Shown here: piece after piece, positions 1 through 11,254 of the stretch
Layout of the letters: every line of letters begins with the position of its first letter
How positions within the stretch are numbered: position 1 is the stretch's first letter
NCBI RefSeq assembly: GCF_051401765.1
Contig: NW_027480423.1
Location: forward strand, 19,344,001-19,408,000
DNA: 64,000 nucleotides
Reading direction: 5' to 3'
Source of the DNA: Calliopsis andreniformis
Taxonomy: Eukaryota; Arthropoda; Insecta; Hymenoptera; Andrenidae
Translations under genes and position numbers: made by a program
Notes under the pieces: model-generated
Databases searched by the model: none
Seen by the model: the letters and a program-made list of their open reading frames with translations, nothing else
Told to the model about the DNA's origin: nothing

Positions 1-466
1 ACAGATCGAATAGTTAGGGCCTAAGAAGTGAACGCCAGAAGCATAAAATACAATATAAATACAACAGCTTTTCCATCATACAAAACGAATAATTGCAACG
101 AGTATGAAAGATAGGGTCATTTCTACTTTACGGGCAACCTAGGATACACCCTAGGGCGTTGCTCTTACAGATTGAATAGTTAGGGCCTTAGAAGTTAATG
201 CCCGAAGCATAAAGTGCAATAAAAATACAACAGTTTTTCCATCACATAACAGGAATATTTGCAACCAGTTTGAAAGTGAAGGTAATTGCTACGTTCCGGG
301 CAACTTAGGCTTCACTCTAGGGCGTTGTTCCACCAGATCGAATTGTTAGGGCCTAAGAAGTCAACGCCCGAAGCATAAAATACAAAATAAATAGAACAGT
401 TTTTCCATGGTATAAAACGGACACTTGCTACCAGTGTAAAAATTATGGTCATTTCTACGTTCCGGG

Positions 467-493
467 CAACCTAGGCTTCACCCTAGGGCGTTG
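467..493. other. Inverted repeat in the monomer (two CCTAGG palindromes), exemplar
   Basis: Most monomers carry two CTAG-centred palindromes about 12 bases apart, flanked by CAAC on the left and GTTG on the right. In this clear example the left arm is CAACCTAGG and the right arm CCTAGGGCGTTG, with a 6-base CTTCAC loop. Nine base pairs can form with a 3-base bulge. In many copies the right half reads TCTAGGG rather than CCTAGGG, which weakens the pairing but keeps the CTAG core and the GTTG arm. Both strands could extrude the same structure. Whether a protein uses it is unknown. It sits in the better-conserved half of the monomer. Confidence 0.75.
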
Positions 494-864
494 TTCCACC
501 AGATTGAATAGTGCGGGCCTAAGAAGTGAACGCCGGAAGCATAAAATACAATATAAATACAACAGTTTTTCCATCATATGAAACGAGTAATTGCAACCAG
601 TATGAAAGTTGTGGTCAATTCTACTTTCCGGGCAACCCAGGCTACACCCTAGGGCGTTGCTCCAACAGATCGAATAGTTAGTGCCTTAGAAGTCCACGGC
701 CGAAGCATAAAATACAAAATAAATAGAACTGTTTTTCCGTCGTATAAAACGAATAATTGCAACCAGTATGAAAGTTAACGTCATTTCTACGTTCCGGGCA
801 ACCTAGCTTCACACTAGGGCGTTGATCCACCAGATAGAATAGTTAGGGCCTTAGAAGTCAACGC

Positions 865-1615
865 CAGAAGCATAAAATTCAATAAGGATGCAACAGTTTT
901 TCCATCGTATAGCAGGAATAACTGCAAACAGTGTGAAAGTACTGGTCATTTCTACGTTCCGGGTAACCTAGGCTTCACTCTAGGGCGTTGTTCCACAAGA
1001 TCGAACAGTTAGGGCCTAAGAAGGCAACGCCAGAAGCATAAAATACAATATAAATATAACAGTTTTTCCATCGTATAAAACGAATAATAGCAACCAGTGT
1101 GAAAGTTATGGTCATTTCTACGTTCCGGGCAACCTAGGCTTCACCCCAGGTAGTTGTTCCACCAGATCGAATAGTTAGGGCCTAAGAAGTGAACGCCAGC
1201 AGCATGAAATACAATATAAATACAACAGTTCTTCCATCATATAAAACGGATAATTGCAACCAGTATGAAGGTTATGGTCATTTCTACGTTCCGGGCAACC
1301 TAGGCTTCACTCTTTGGCGTTCTTCCACCACATCGAATAGCTACGGCCTCAGAAGTCAACGCCTGAAGCATAGAATACAATAAAAATACAACAGTCTTTC
1401 CATCCTATAACTGGAATAATTGCAACCCGTGTGAAAGTGATGGTCATTTGTACGTTCCAGGCAACCTAGGCTTCACTCTAGCGCGTTGTTCCACCAGACC
1501 GAATTGTTAGGGCCTAAGAAGTCAACGCCAGGAGCATAAGATACAATATAAATATAACAGTATTTCCATCGTATAGAACGAATAATAGCAACCAGTGTGA
1601 AAGTTATGGTCATTT
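865..1615. repeat. 9-mer register, copy 1
   Basis: This 4.5-monomer stretch matches 2359-3109 at an offset of 1,494 bases, exactly nine monomers. Shared rare variants include AAATTCAATAAGGATG, GAATAACTGCAAACAG, GAAAGTACTGG, the CCAGGTAGT change in the CTAGGGCGT box, and CGCCAGCAGCAT. A scatter of single-base differences shows the duplication is not among the newest here. The five monomers between the copies do not match as well. Confidence 0.75.
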
Positions 1616-2358
1616 CTACTTTCCGGGCAAGCTAGGCTTCACGCCTAGGCGTTGCTCCACCAGATCGAATAGTTAGGGCCTAAGAAGTCAACTCCCGAAG
1701 CATAAAATACAAAATAAATAGAACAGTTTTTCCATGGCATAAAACGGACACTTGCTACCAGTGTAAAAATTATGGTTATTTCTACGTTCCGGACCAACCT
1801 AGGCTTCACCCTAGGGCGTTGTTCCACCAGATCGAATAGTGAGGGCCTAAGAAGTGAACGCCAGAAGCATAAAATACAATATAAATACAACAGTTTTTCC
1901 ATCATATAAAACGAGTAATTGCAACCAGTATGAAAGTTATGGTCATTTCTACGTTCAGGGCAACCTAGGCTTCACTCTATGGCGTTCTTCCACTACATCG
2001 AAAAGCAACGGCCTCAGAAGTCAACGCCTGAAGCATAAAATACATTAAAAATACAACAGTCTTTCCGTCCTATAACAGGAATAATTGCAACCCGTGTGAA
2101 AGTGATGGTCATTTCTACGTTCCGGCAACCTAGGCTTCAGTCTAGAGCGTTGCTCCACCAGATCGAATAGTTAGTGCCTTAGAAGTCAACGCCAGAAGCA
2201 TAAAATACAATATAAATACAACAGTTTTTCCATCATATAAAACGAGTAATTGCAACCAGTATGAAAGTTATGGTCATTTCTACGTTCCGGGCAACCCAGG
2301 CTTCACTCTATGGCGTTCATCCGCCACATCGAATAGCTACGGCCTCAGAAGTCAACGC

Positions 2359-3109
2359 CTGAAGCATAAAATTCAATAAGGATGCAACAGTTTTTCCATC
2401 GTATAGCAGGAATAACTGCAAACAGTGTGAAAGTACTGGTCATTACTACGTTCCGGGTAACCTAGGCTTCACTCTAGGGCGTTGTTCCACCAGATCGAAC
2501 AGTTAGGGCCTAAGAAGGCAACGCCAGAAGCATAAAACACAATATAAATACAACAGTTTTTCCATCGTATAGAACGAATAATAGCAACCAGTGTGAAAGT
2601 TATGGTCATTTCTACGTTCCGGGCAACCTAGGCTTCACCCCAGGTAGTCGTTCCACCAGATCGAATAGTTAGGTCCTAAGAAGTGAACGCCAGCAGCATA
2701 AAATACAATATAAATACAACAGTTCTTCCATCATATAAAACGGATAATTGCAACCAGTATGAAGGTTATGGTCATTTCTACGTTCCGGGCTACCTAGGCT
2801 TCACCCTATGGCGTTCTTCCACCACATCGAATAGCTACGGCCTCAGAAGTCAACGCCTGAAGCATAGAATACAATAAAAATACAACAGTCTTTCCATCCT
2901 ATAACTGGAATAATTGCAACCCGTGTGAAAGTGATGGTCATTTGTACGTTCCAGGCAACCTAGGCTTCACTCTAGGGCGTTGTACCACCAGATCGAATTG
3001 TTAGGGCCTAGGAAGTCAACGCCAGAAGCATAAGATACAATATAAATATAACAGTTTTTCCATCGTATAGAACGAATAATAGCATCCAGTGTGAAAGTTA
3101 TGGTCATTT
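2359..3109. repeat. 9-mer register, copy 2
   Basis: Partner of 865-1615 at an offset of 1,494 bases, sharing the same rare variants in the same order. It ends where the next monomer switches from a CTTTCCGGGCAAG version in copy 1 to CGTTCCGGGCAAC here, so the true edge lies within about 30 bases. Confidence 0.75.
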
Positions 3110-5779
3110 CTACGTTCCGGGCAACCTAGGCTTCACTCTAGAGCGTTGCTCCACCAGATCAAACAGTTAGTTCCTTAGAAGTCAACGCCCGAAGCATAGA
3201 ATACAAAATAAATAGAACAGTTTTTCAATAGTATAAAACGAATAATAGCAACCAGTGTGAAAGTTATGATCATTTCTACGTTCCGGCAACCTAGGCTTCA
3301 CCCCAGGACGTTGTTCCACCAGATCGAATAGTTAGGGCCTAAGAAGTCAACGCCCGAAGCATAAAATACAAAATAAATAGAATAGTTTTTCCATGGTATA
3401 AAAGGGACACTTGCTACCAGTGTAAAAATTATGGTCATTTCTACGTTCCGGGCAACCTAGGCTTCACCCTAGGGCGTTGTTCCACCAGATCGAACAGTTA
3501 GGGCCTAAGAAGGCAACGCCAGAAGCATAAAATACAATATAAATATAACGGTTTTTCCATCGTATAGAACGAATAATAGCATCCAGTGTGAAAGTTATGG
3601 TCATTTCTACGTTCCGGGCAACCTAGGCTTCACTCTAGGGCGTTGCTCCACCAGATCAAACAGTTAGTTCCTTAGAAGTCAACGCCCGAAGCATAAAATA
3701 CAATATAAATATAACAGTTTTTCGATCGTATAGAACGAATAATAGCAACCAGTGTGAAGGTTAATGTCATTTCTACTTTCCGGGCAACCTAGGCTTCACC
3801 CTAGGGCGTTGCTCTAACAGATTGAATAGTTAGGGCCTTAGAAGTCAACGCCGGAAGCATAAAATGCAATAAAAATACAACAGTTTTTCCATCGTATAAA
3901 AGGATTAATTGCAACCAGCTTGAAAGTGATGGTCATATCTACGTTCCGGGCAACCTAGGCTTCACTCTAGGGCTTTGCTGCACCAGATCGGATAGCTAGG
4001 GCCTTAGAAGTCAACGCCAGAAGCATAAAATACAATATAAGTACAACAGTTTTTCCATCGTATAAAACGAATAATAGCAACCAGTGTGAAAGTTATGGTC
4101 ATTTCTACGTTCCGGGCAACCTAGGCTTCACTCTATGGCGTTCTTCCACTACATCGAAAAGCAACGGCCTCAGAAGTCAACGCCTGAAGCATAAAATACA
4201 ATAAAAATACAACAGTCTTTCCGTCCTATAACAGGAATAATTGCAACCCGTGTGAAAGTGATGGTCATTTCTACGTTCCCGCAACCTAGACTTCAGTCTA
4301 GAGCGTTGCTCCACCAGATCGAATAGTTAGTGCCTTAGAAGTCAACGCCAGAAGCATAAAATACAATATAAATACAACAGTTTTTCCATCATATAAAACG
4401 AGTAATTGCAACCAGTATGAAAGTTATGGTCATTTCTACGTTCCGGGCAACCCAGGCTTCACTCTATGGCGTTCTTCCGCCACATCGAATAGCTACGGCC
4501 TCAGAAGTCAACGCCTGAAGCATAAAATACAATAAAAATACAACAGTCTTTCCATCCTATTACAGGAATAATTGCAACCAGTTTGAAAGTGATGGTCATT
4601 TCTACGTTCCGGGGAACCTAGGTTTCACTGTAGGGCGTTGCTCCACCAGATCGAATAGTTAGTGCCTTAGAAGTCAACGCCAGAAGCATAAAATACAATA
4701 TAAACACAACAGTTTTTCCATCGTATAAAACGAATAATTGCTGCCAGTATGGTAGTGATGGTCATTTCTACGTTCCGGGCAACCTAGGCCTCACTCTAGG
4801 GCGTTGTTCCACCAGATTGAATAGCTAGGGCCTTAGAAGTCAACGCCAGAATCATAAAATACAATAAAGATGCAACAGCTTTTCCATCGTATTAAACGAA
4901 TAATTTCAACCAGTGTGAATGTTATGGTCATTTCTACATTCCGAGCAACCTAGGCTTCACTCTAGGGAGTTGATCCAACAGATTCAATAGTTAGGGCCTT
5001 AGCAGTCAACGCCCGAAGCATAAAATACAATATAAATACAACAGTCTTTCCATCATATAACAGGAATAATAGCAACCAGTTTGAAAGTGATGGTCATTTC
5101 TACGTTCTGGGCAACCTAGGCTTCACTCTAGGGCGTTGCTCCACCAGATGGAATAGTTAGTGCCTTAGAAGTCAACGCCAGAAGCATAAAATACAATACA
5201 AATATAACAGTTTTTCCATCATATAACAGGAATAATTGCAACCAGTTTGAAAGTGATGGTCATTTCTACGTTTCGGGCAACCTAGGCTTCACTCTAGGGC
5301 GTTGCTCCACCAGATGGAATAGTTAGTGCCTTAGAAGTCAACGCCAGAAGCATAAAATACAATGTAAATACAACTGTTTTATCATCGTATAAAACGAATA
5401 ATTGCTACCAGTATGGAAGTGATGGTCATTTCTACGTTCCGGCCAACCTAGGCCTCACTCTAGGGCGTTGTTCCACCAGATTGAATAGTTAGGGCCTATG
5501 AAATCAACGGCAGAAGCATAAAATACAATATAAATATAACAGTTTTTCCATCGTATCAAACGAATAATAGCAATCAGTGTGAAAGTTATGGTCATTTCTA
5601 AGTTCCGGGCAACCTAGGCTTCACGCTAGGGCGTTGCTCTAACAGATTGAATAGTTAGGGCCTTAGAAGTCAACGCCCGAAGCATAAAATGCAATAAAAA
5701 TGCAACAGTTTTTCCATCGTATAAAAGGATTAATTGCAACCAGTTTGAAAGTAATTGTCATTTCTACGTACCGGGCAAC

Positions 5780-7452
5780 CTAGGCGTCACTCTAGTACGT
5801 TGCTCCACCACATCTAATAGCTACGGTCTTAGACGTCAACGACAGAAGCATAAAATACAATAAAGATGCAACAGCTTTTCCTACGTATAAAACGAATAAT
5901 TGCAACCAGTGTGAAAGTTATTGTCATTTCTACTTTCCGGGCAACCTAGGCTTCACCCTAGGGCGTTGCTCCACCAGATCGAATAGCTGGGGCCTTAGAA
6001 GTCAACGCCAGAAGCATGAAATACAATATAAATACAACAGTTTTTCCATCGTATAAAACGAATAATTGCTACCGGTGTGAAAGTTATGGTCATTTCAACG
6101 TTCCGGGCAACCTAGGCTTCACTCTAGGGCGTTGATCCAACAGATCGAATAGTTAGGGCCTTAGAAGTCAGCACCCGAAGCATAAAATACAATATAAATC
6201 TAACAGTTTTTCCATCATATAACTGGAATAATTGCAACCCGTGTGAAAGTGATGGTCATTTGTACGTTCCAGGCAACCTAGGCTTCACTCTAGGGCGTTG
6301 TACCACCAGATCGAATTGGTAGGGCCTAAGAAGTCAACGCCAGAAGCATAAGATACAATATAAATATAACAGTTTTTCCATCGTATAGAACGAATAATAG
6401 CATCCAGTGTGAAAGTTATGGTCATTTCTACGTTCCGGGCAACCTAGGCTTCACTCTAGGGCGTTGCTCCACCAGATCAAACAGTTAGTTCCTTAGAAGT
6501 CAACGCCCGAAGCATAAAATACAAAATAAATAGAACAGTTTTTCCATAGTATAAAACGAATAATAGCAACCAGTGTGAAAGTTATGATCATTTCTACGTT
6601 CCGGCAACCTAGGCTTCACCCCAGGGCGTTGTTCCACCAGATCGAATAGTTAGGGCCTAAGAAGTGAACGCCAGCAGCATAAAATAAAATATAAATACAA
6701 CAGTTTTTCCATCATACAAAACGAATAATTGCAACCAGTATGAAAGCTATGGTCATTTCTACTTTACGGCCAACCTAGGCTACACAATAGGGCGTTGCTC
6801 TTACGGATTGAATAGTTAGGGCCTCAGAAGTCAACGCCAGAAGCATAAAACACAATATAAATACAACAGTTTTTCCATCGTATAGAACGAATAATAGCAA
6901 CCAGTGTGAAAGTTATGGTCATTTCTACTTTCCGGGCAACCTAGGCTTCACGCCTAGGGCGTTGCTCCACCAGATCAAACAGTTAGGGCCTTAGAAGTCA
7001 ACGCCCGAAGCATAAAATACAAAATAAATAGAACAGCTTTTCCATCGTATAAAACGAATAATTGCAACCAGTGTGAAAGTAATGGGCATTTCTACCTTCC
7101 GAGCAACCTAGGCTTCACTCTAGGGCGTTGCTCCACCACATCGAATAGCTACGGCCTTAGAAGTCAACGCCAGAAGCATAAAATACAGTATAAATACAAC
7201 AGTTTTTCCATTGTATAGCATGACCAATTGCAGCCAGTGCGAAAGTAACGATCATTTCGACGCTTCGGGCATCCTAGACTTAACTCTGAGGGGTTGCTCC
7301 ACCAGATCGAAGAGTTAGGGTCTAAGAAGTCAACACCGGAAGCATAAAATACAATATAAATACAACAGCTTTTCCATCGTAGAAAACGAATAATTGCAAC
7401 CTGTGTGAAGGTTATGGTCATATCTACGTTCCGGGTAACCTTGGCTTCACTC
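5780..7452. repeat. 10-monomer cassette, copy 1
   Basis: About ten monomers, repeated at 8101-9773 (offset 2,321) and at 11255-12927 (a further 3,154). Markers in order are: CACATCTAATAGCTACGGTC with CGTCAACGACAG, GCTTTTCCTACGTATAAAAC, the TTGCTACCGGTGTG monomer, AGCACCCGAAGC, TTGTACCACCAGATCG with AATTGGTAGGG, the AATAGCATCCAGTG monomer, ATCAAACAGTTAGTTCC, a CAGCAGCAT monomer, a CTACACAATAGGGCG monomer, and finally the divergent GACTTAACTCTGAGG monomer. The order is unchanged between copies, with only a few substitutions. It ends where the next copy changes from CACTCTATGGCG to CACTGTAGGGTG. Confidence 0.88.
7164..7330. repeat. Divergent marker monomer (GACTTAACTCTGAGG type), left-half form
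   Basis: This is the most distinctive monomer subtype. It has CATGACCAATTGC, CAGTGCGAAAGTAACG, ATTTCGACGCTTCGGGC, ATCCTAGACTTAACTCTG and AGGGGTTGCTCC. The CCTAGG and CTAGGG palindromes are both broken (CCTAGA and TCTGAG), so the usual inverted repeat is lost. Left-half copies of this form have their GACTTAACTC core near 7277, 9598, 12752, 16733, 22707, 24368, 26029 and 28852. The monomer after it reads GTAGAAAACG and CCTGTGTGAAGG. It is a convenient phase marker for the higher-order repeats. Confidence 0.85.
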
Positions 7453-8100
7453 TATGGCGTTCTTCCACCACATCGAATAGCTACGGCCTCAGAAGTCAAC
7501 GCCTGAAGCATAGAATACAATAAATATACAAGAGTTCTTCCATCATATAACAGGAATATTTGCAACCAGTTTGAAAGTGATGGTAATTGCTACGTTCCGG
7601 GCAACTTAGGCTTCACTCTAGGGCGTTGCTCCACCAGACCGAATAGTTAGTGCCTTAGAAGTCAACGCCGGAAGCATAAAACAATATAAATACAACAGTT
7701 TTTCCATCGTATAAAACGAATAATTGCAACCAGTATGAAAGTTAACGTCATTTCTACCTTCCGGGCAACCTAGGCTTCACCCTAGGGCGCTGCTCCAACA
7801 GATTGAATAGTTAGGGCCTTAGAAGTCAACGCCGGAAGCATATAATGCAATAAAAATACAACAGCTTTTCCATCGTATAAAAGGATTAATTGCAACCAGT
7901 TTGAAAGTGATGGTCATTTCTACGTTCCGGGCAACCTAGGCTTCACTCTAGGGCGTTGCTCCACCAGATCGAATAACTAGGGCCTCAGAAGTCAACGCCA
8001 GAAGCATAAAATACAATATAAGTACAACAGTTTTTCCATCGTATAAAATGAGTAATTGCAAACATTGCGAAAGTAATGGTCATTCCACGTTCCGGGCAAC
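7453..8100. repeat. Four monomers between 10-mer cassettes 1 and 2
   Basis: These monomers begin with the CTATGGCGTTCTTCC subtype and a CAAGAGTTCTTCC copy containing GGTAATTGCTACG and CAACTTAGG. That pair follows the same cassette end again at about 22.87, 26.2 and 29.0 kb. A monomer with an unusually short tail (AAGCATAAAACAATATAAA) lies near 7670-7690; it lacks about 3 bases and explains the 2,321 rather than 2,324 spacing of the flanking cassettes. No gene. Confidence 0.7.
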
Positions 8101-9773
8101 CTAGGCGTCACTCTAGTGCGTTGCTCCACCACATCTAATAGCTACGGCCTTAGACGTCAACGACAGAAGCATAAAATACAATAAAGATGCAACAGCTTTT
8201 CCTACGTATAAAACGAATAATTGCAACCAGTGTGAAAGTTATTGTCATTTCTACTTTCCGGGCAACCTAGGCTTCACCCTAGGGCGTTGCTCCACCAGAT
8301 CGAATAGCTGGGGCCTTAGAAGTCAACGCCCGAAGCATGAAATACAATATAAATACAACAGTTTTTCCATCGTATAAAACGAATAATTGCTACCGGTGTG
8401 AAAGTTATGGTCATTTCAACGTTCCGGGCAACCTAGGCTTCACTCTAGGGCGTTGATCCAACAGATCGAATAGTTAGGGCCTTAGAAGTCAGCACCCGAA
8501 GCATAAAATACAATATAAATCTAACAGTTTTTCCATCATATAACTGGAATAATTGCAACCCGTGTGAAAGTGATGGTCATTTGTACGTTCCAGGCAACCT
8601 AGGCTTCACTCTAGGGCGTTGTACCACCAGATCGAATTGGTAGGGCCTAAGAAGTCAACGCCAGAAGCATAAGATACAATATAAATATAACAGTTTTTCC
8701 ATCGTATAGAACGAATAATAGCATCCAGTGTGAAAGTTATGGTCATTTCTACGTTCCGGGCAACCTAGGCTTCACTCTAGGGCGTTGCTCCACCAGATCA
8801 AACAGTTAGTTCCTTAGAAGTCAACGCCCGAAGCATAAAATACAAAATAAATAGAACAGTTTTTCCATAGTATAAAACGAATAATAGCAACCAGTGTGAA
8901 AGTTATGATCATTTCTACGTTCCGGCAACCTAGGCTTCACCCCAGGGCGTTGTTCCACCAGATCGAATAGTTAGGGCCTAAGAAGTGAACGCCAGCAGCA
9001 TAAAATACAATATAAATACAACAGTTTTTCCATCATACAAAACGAATAATTGCAACCAGTATGAAAGCTATGGTCATTTCTACTTTACGGCCAACCTAGG
9101 CTACACAATAGGGCGTTGCTCTTACGGATTGAATAGTTAGGGCCTCAGAAGTCAACGCCAGAAGCATAAAACACAATATAAATACAACAGTTTTTCCATC
9201 GTATAGAACGAATAATAGCAACCAGTGTGAAAGTTATGGTCATTTCTACTTTCCGGGCAACCTAGGCTTCACGCCTAGGGCGTTGCTCCACCAGATCAAA
9301 CAGTTAGGGCCTTAGAAGTCAACGCCCGAAGCATAAAATACAAAATAAATAGAACAGCTTTTCCATCGTATAAAACGAATAATTGCAACCAGTGTGAAAG
9401 TAATGGGCATTTCTACCTTCCGAGCAACCTAGGCTTCACTCTAGGGCGTTGCTCCACCACATCGAATAGCTACGGCCTTAGAAGTCAACGCCAGAAGCAT
9501 AAAATACAGTATAAATGCAACAGTTTTTCCATTGTATAGCATGACCAATTGCAACCAGTGCGAAAGTAACGATCATTTCGACGCTTCGGGCATCCTAGAC
9601 TTAACTCTGAGGGGTTGCTCCACCAGATCGAAGAGTTAGGGTCTAAGAAGTCAACACCGGAAGCATAAAATACAATATAAATACAACAGCTTTTCCATCG
9701 TAGAAAACGAATAATTGCAACCTGTGTGAAGGTTATGGTCATATCTACGTTCCGGGTAACCTTGGCTTCACTG
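8101..9773. repeat. 10-monomer cassette, copy 2
   Basis: Second copy of the cassette at 5780-7452, with the same marker order. Differences are few, for example CTAGTGCG for CTAGTACG at the left end and GTATAAATGCAACAG for GTATAAATACAACAG near 9510. Beyond the right edge the array continues with CACTGTAGGGTG and GGTAGGGCCATAG, material found again at 18.2 kb. Confidence 0.88.
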
Positions 9774-10380
9774 TAGGGTGTTGCTCCACCAGATCGAATA
9801 GGTAGGGCCATAGAAGTCTACGCCGGAAGCATAAAATAGAATAAATATACAAGAGTTTTTCCATCGTATAACAGGATTAATTGCAACCAGTTTGAAAGTG
9901 ATGGTCATTTCTCCTCTCCGGGCAACCTAGGCTTCACTCTAGAGCGTTGCTCCACTAAATCGAATAGCTAGGGCCTTAGAAGTCAACGCCAGAAGCATAA
10001 AATACAATGTAAATACAATAGTTTTTCCATTGTATAAAACGAATAATTGCAACCAGTATGAAACTTATGGTCATTTTTACTTTCCGAGCAACCTAGGCTT
10101 CACCCTAGGCCGTTGCTCCAACAGGTTGAATAGTCTGGGCCGTAGAAGTCAACGCCCGAAGCATAAAATGCAATAAAAATACAACAGTGTTTCCATCATA
10201 TAATAGGAGTAATTGCAACCAGTTTGAAAGTGATTGCCAATTCTACGTTCCGCGCAACCTAGGCTTCACTCCAGGGCGTTGCTCCACCAGATCGAATGGT
10301 TACGGCCTAAGAAGTCAACGTCAGAAGCATAAAATACGATATAAATACAACAGCTTTTCCATCGTATAAAACGAATAATT
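9774..10380. repeat. Spacer block shared with 18.23-18.84 kb
   Basis: About 3.7 monomers that recur at about 18234-18840 (offset 8,460). Shared rare features are CAAGAGTTTTTCC, TTTCTCCTCTCCGGGC, CTCTAGAGCGTTGC, CCTAGGCCGTTGCTCC, the TATAATAGGA monomer with GATTGCCAATTC, TTCCGCGCAACC and AACGTCAGAAGC. The 18 kb copy was later duplicated again with its neighbours. No gene. Confidence 0.8.
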
Positions 10381-11254
10381 GCAACCAGTTTGAAAGTGAT
10401 GGTCATTTCTACGTTTCGGGCAACCTAGGCTTCACTCTGGGGCGTTGCTCCACCAGATGGAATAGTTAGTGCCTTAGAAGTCAACGCCAGAAGCATAAAA
10501 TACAATGTAAATACAACTGTTTTATCATCGTATAAAACGAATAATTGCTACCAGTATGGATGTGATGGTCATTTCTACGTTCCGGCCAACCTAGGCCTCA
10601 CTCTAGGGCGTTGTTCCACCAGATTGAATAGTTAGGGCCTATGAAATCAACGGCAGAAGCATAAAATACAATATAAATATAACAGTTTTTCCATCGTATA
10701 AAACGAATAATTTCAACCAGTGTGAATGTTATGGTCATTTCTACATTCCGAGCAACGTAGGCTTCACTCTAGGGCGTTGATCCACCAGATAGAATAGGTA
10801 GGGCCATAGAAGTCTATGCCCGAAGCATAAAATACAATAAATATACAAGGGTTTTTCCATCGTATATCAGGAATAATTGCACCCAGTGTGAAAGTGATGA
10901 TCATTTATACGTTCCCGGCAACGTAGGCTTCACGGTAGGGCGTTGTTCCACCAGATCGAACACTTAGGGCCTAAGAAGTCACCACCAGAAGCATAAAATA
11001 CAATATAAATATAACAGTTTTTCCATCGTATCAAACAAATAATAGCAATCAGTGTGAAAGTTATGGTCATTTCTAAGTTCCGGGCAACCTAGGCTTCACG
11101 CTAGGGCGTTGCTCCAACAGATTGAATAGTTAGGGCCATAGAAGTCAACGCCCGAAGCATAAAATGCAATAAAAGTGCAACAGTTTTTCCATCGTATAAA
11201 AGGATTAATTGCAACCAGTTTGAAAGTTATGGTCATTTCTACGTTCCGGGCAAC
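10381..11254. repeat. Five-monomer block that recurs widely in the left half
   Basis: Ordered run of subtypes: CCAGATGGAATAGTTAGTGCC, AACTGTTTTATCATCG, CGGCCAACCTAGGCCTCAC, GCCTATGAAATCAACGGC, AATTTCAACCAGTGTGAATG, CATTCCGAGCAACG, GGTAGGGCCATAGAAGTC, CAAGGGTTTTTCC, CGTATATCAGG, GTTCCCGGCAACG, CACGGTAGGGCG, and AGTCACCACC. The same order returns around 14.6-15.4, 19.75-20.2, 21.57-22.3, 23.2-24.0, 24.9-25.7 and 26.55-27.13 kb, with a late part at 30.15-30.7 kb. It is the most mobile block of the left half in terms of copy spread. No gene. Confidence 0.8.

Larger units (their letters stand above)
1..5779. repeat. Left flank: diverged monomers with weak higher-order order
   Basis: About 35 monomers of mixed subtype with no gene. 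Order is partial. A 9-monomer register (offset 1,494) links about 865-1615 with 2359-3109. A 13-monomer register (offset about 2,156) links roughly 1950-2360 with 4106-4516, marked by the shared variant CACTACATCGAAAAGCAACGG. The paired subtype CTATGGCGTTCTTCC followed by CTTTCCATCCTATAAC occurs here about five times. The divergent GACTTAACTCTGAGG monomer, common elsewhere, is absent. This region looks older or less recently homogenised than the blocks to its right. Confidence 0.75.

Noticed and set aside
7240..7275. CENP-B box (TTCGnnnnAnnCGGG) in the divergent monomer
   Set aside because: ATTTCGACGCTTCGGGC looks similar, but the required A and the position of CGGG do not fit. I found no match on either strand of the consensus.
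7164..7421. Antisense open frames of about 80-110 codons, repeated dozens of times across the window
   Set aside because: They run across one and a half satellite monomers and recur only because the DNA is repeated. Since 166 is not a multiple of three, each frame closes in the next monomer. The same stretches are open on other frames too. No start context, domain or codon signature supports a gene.
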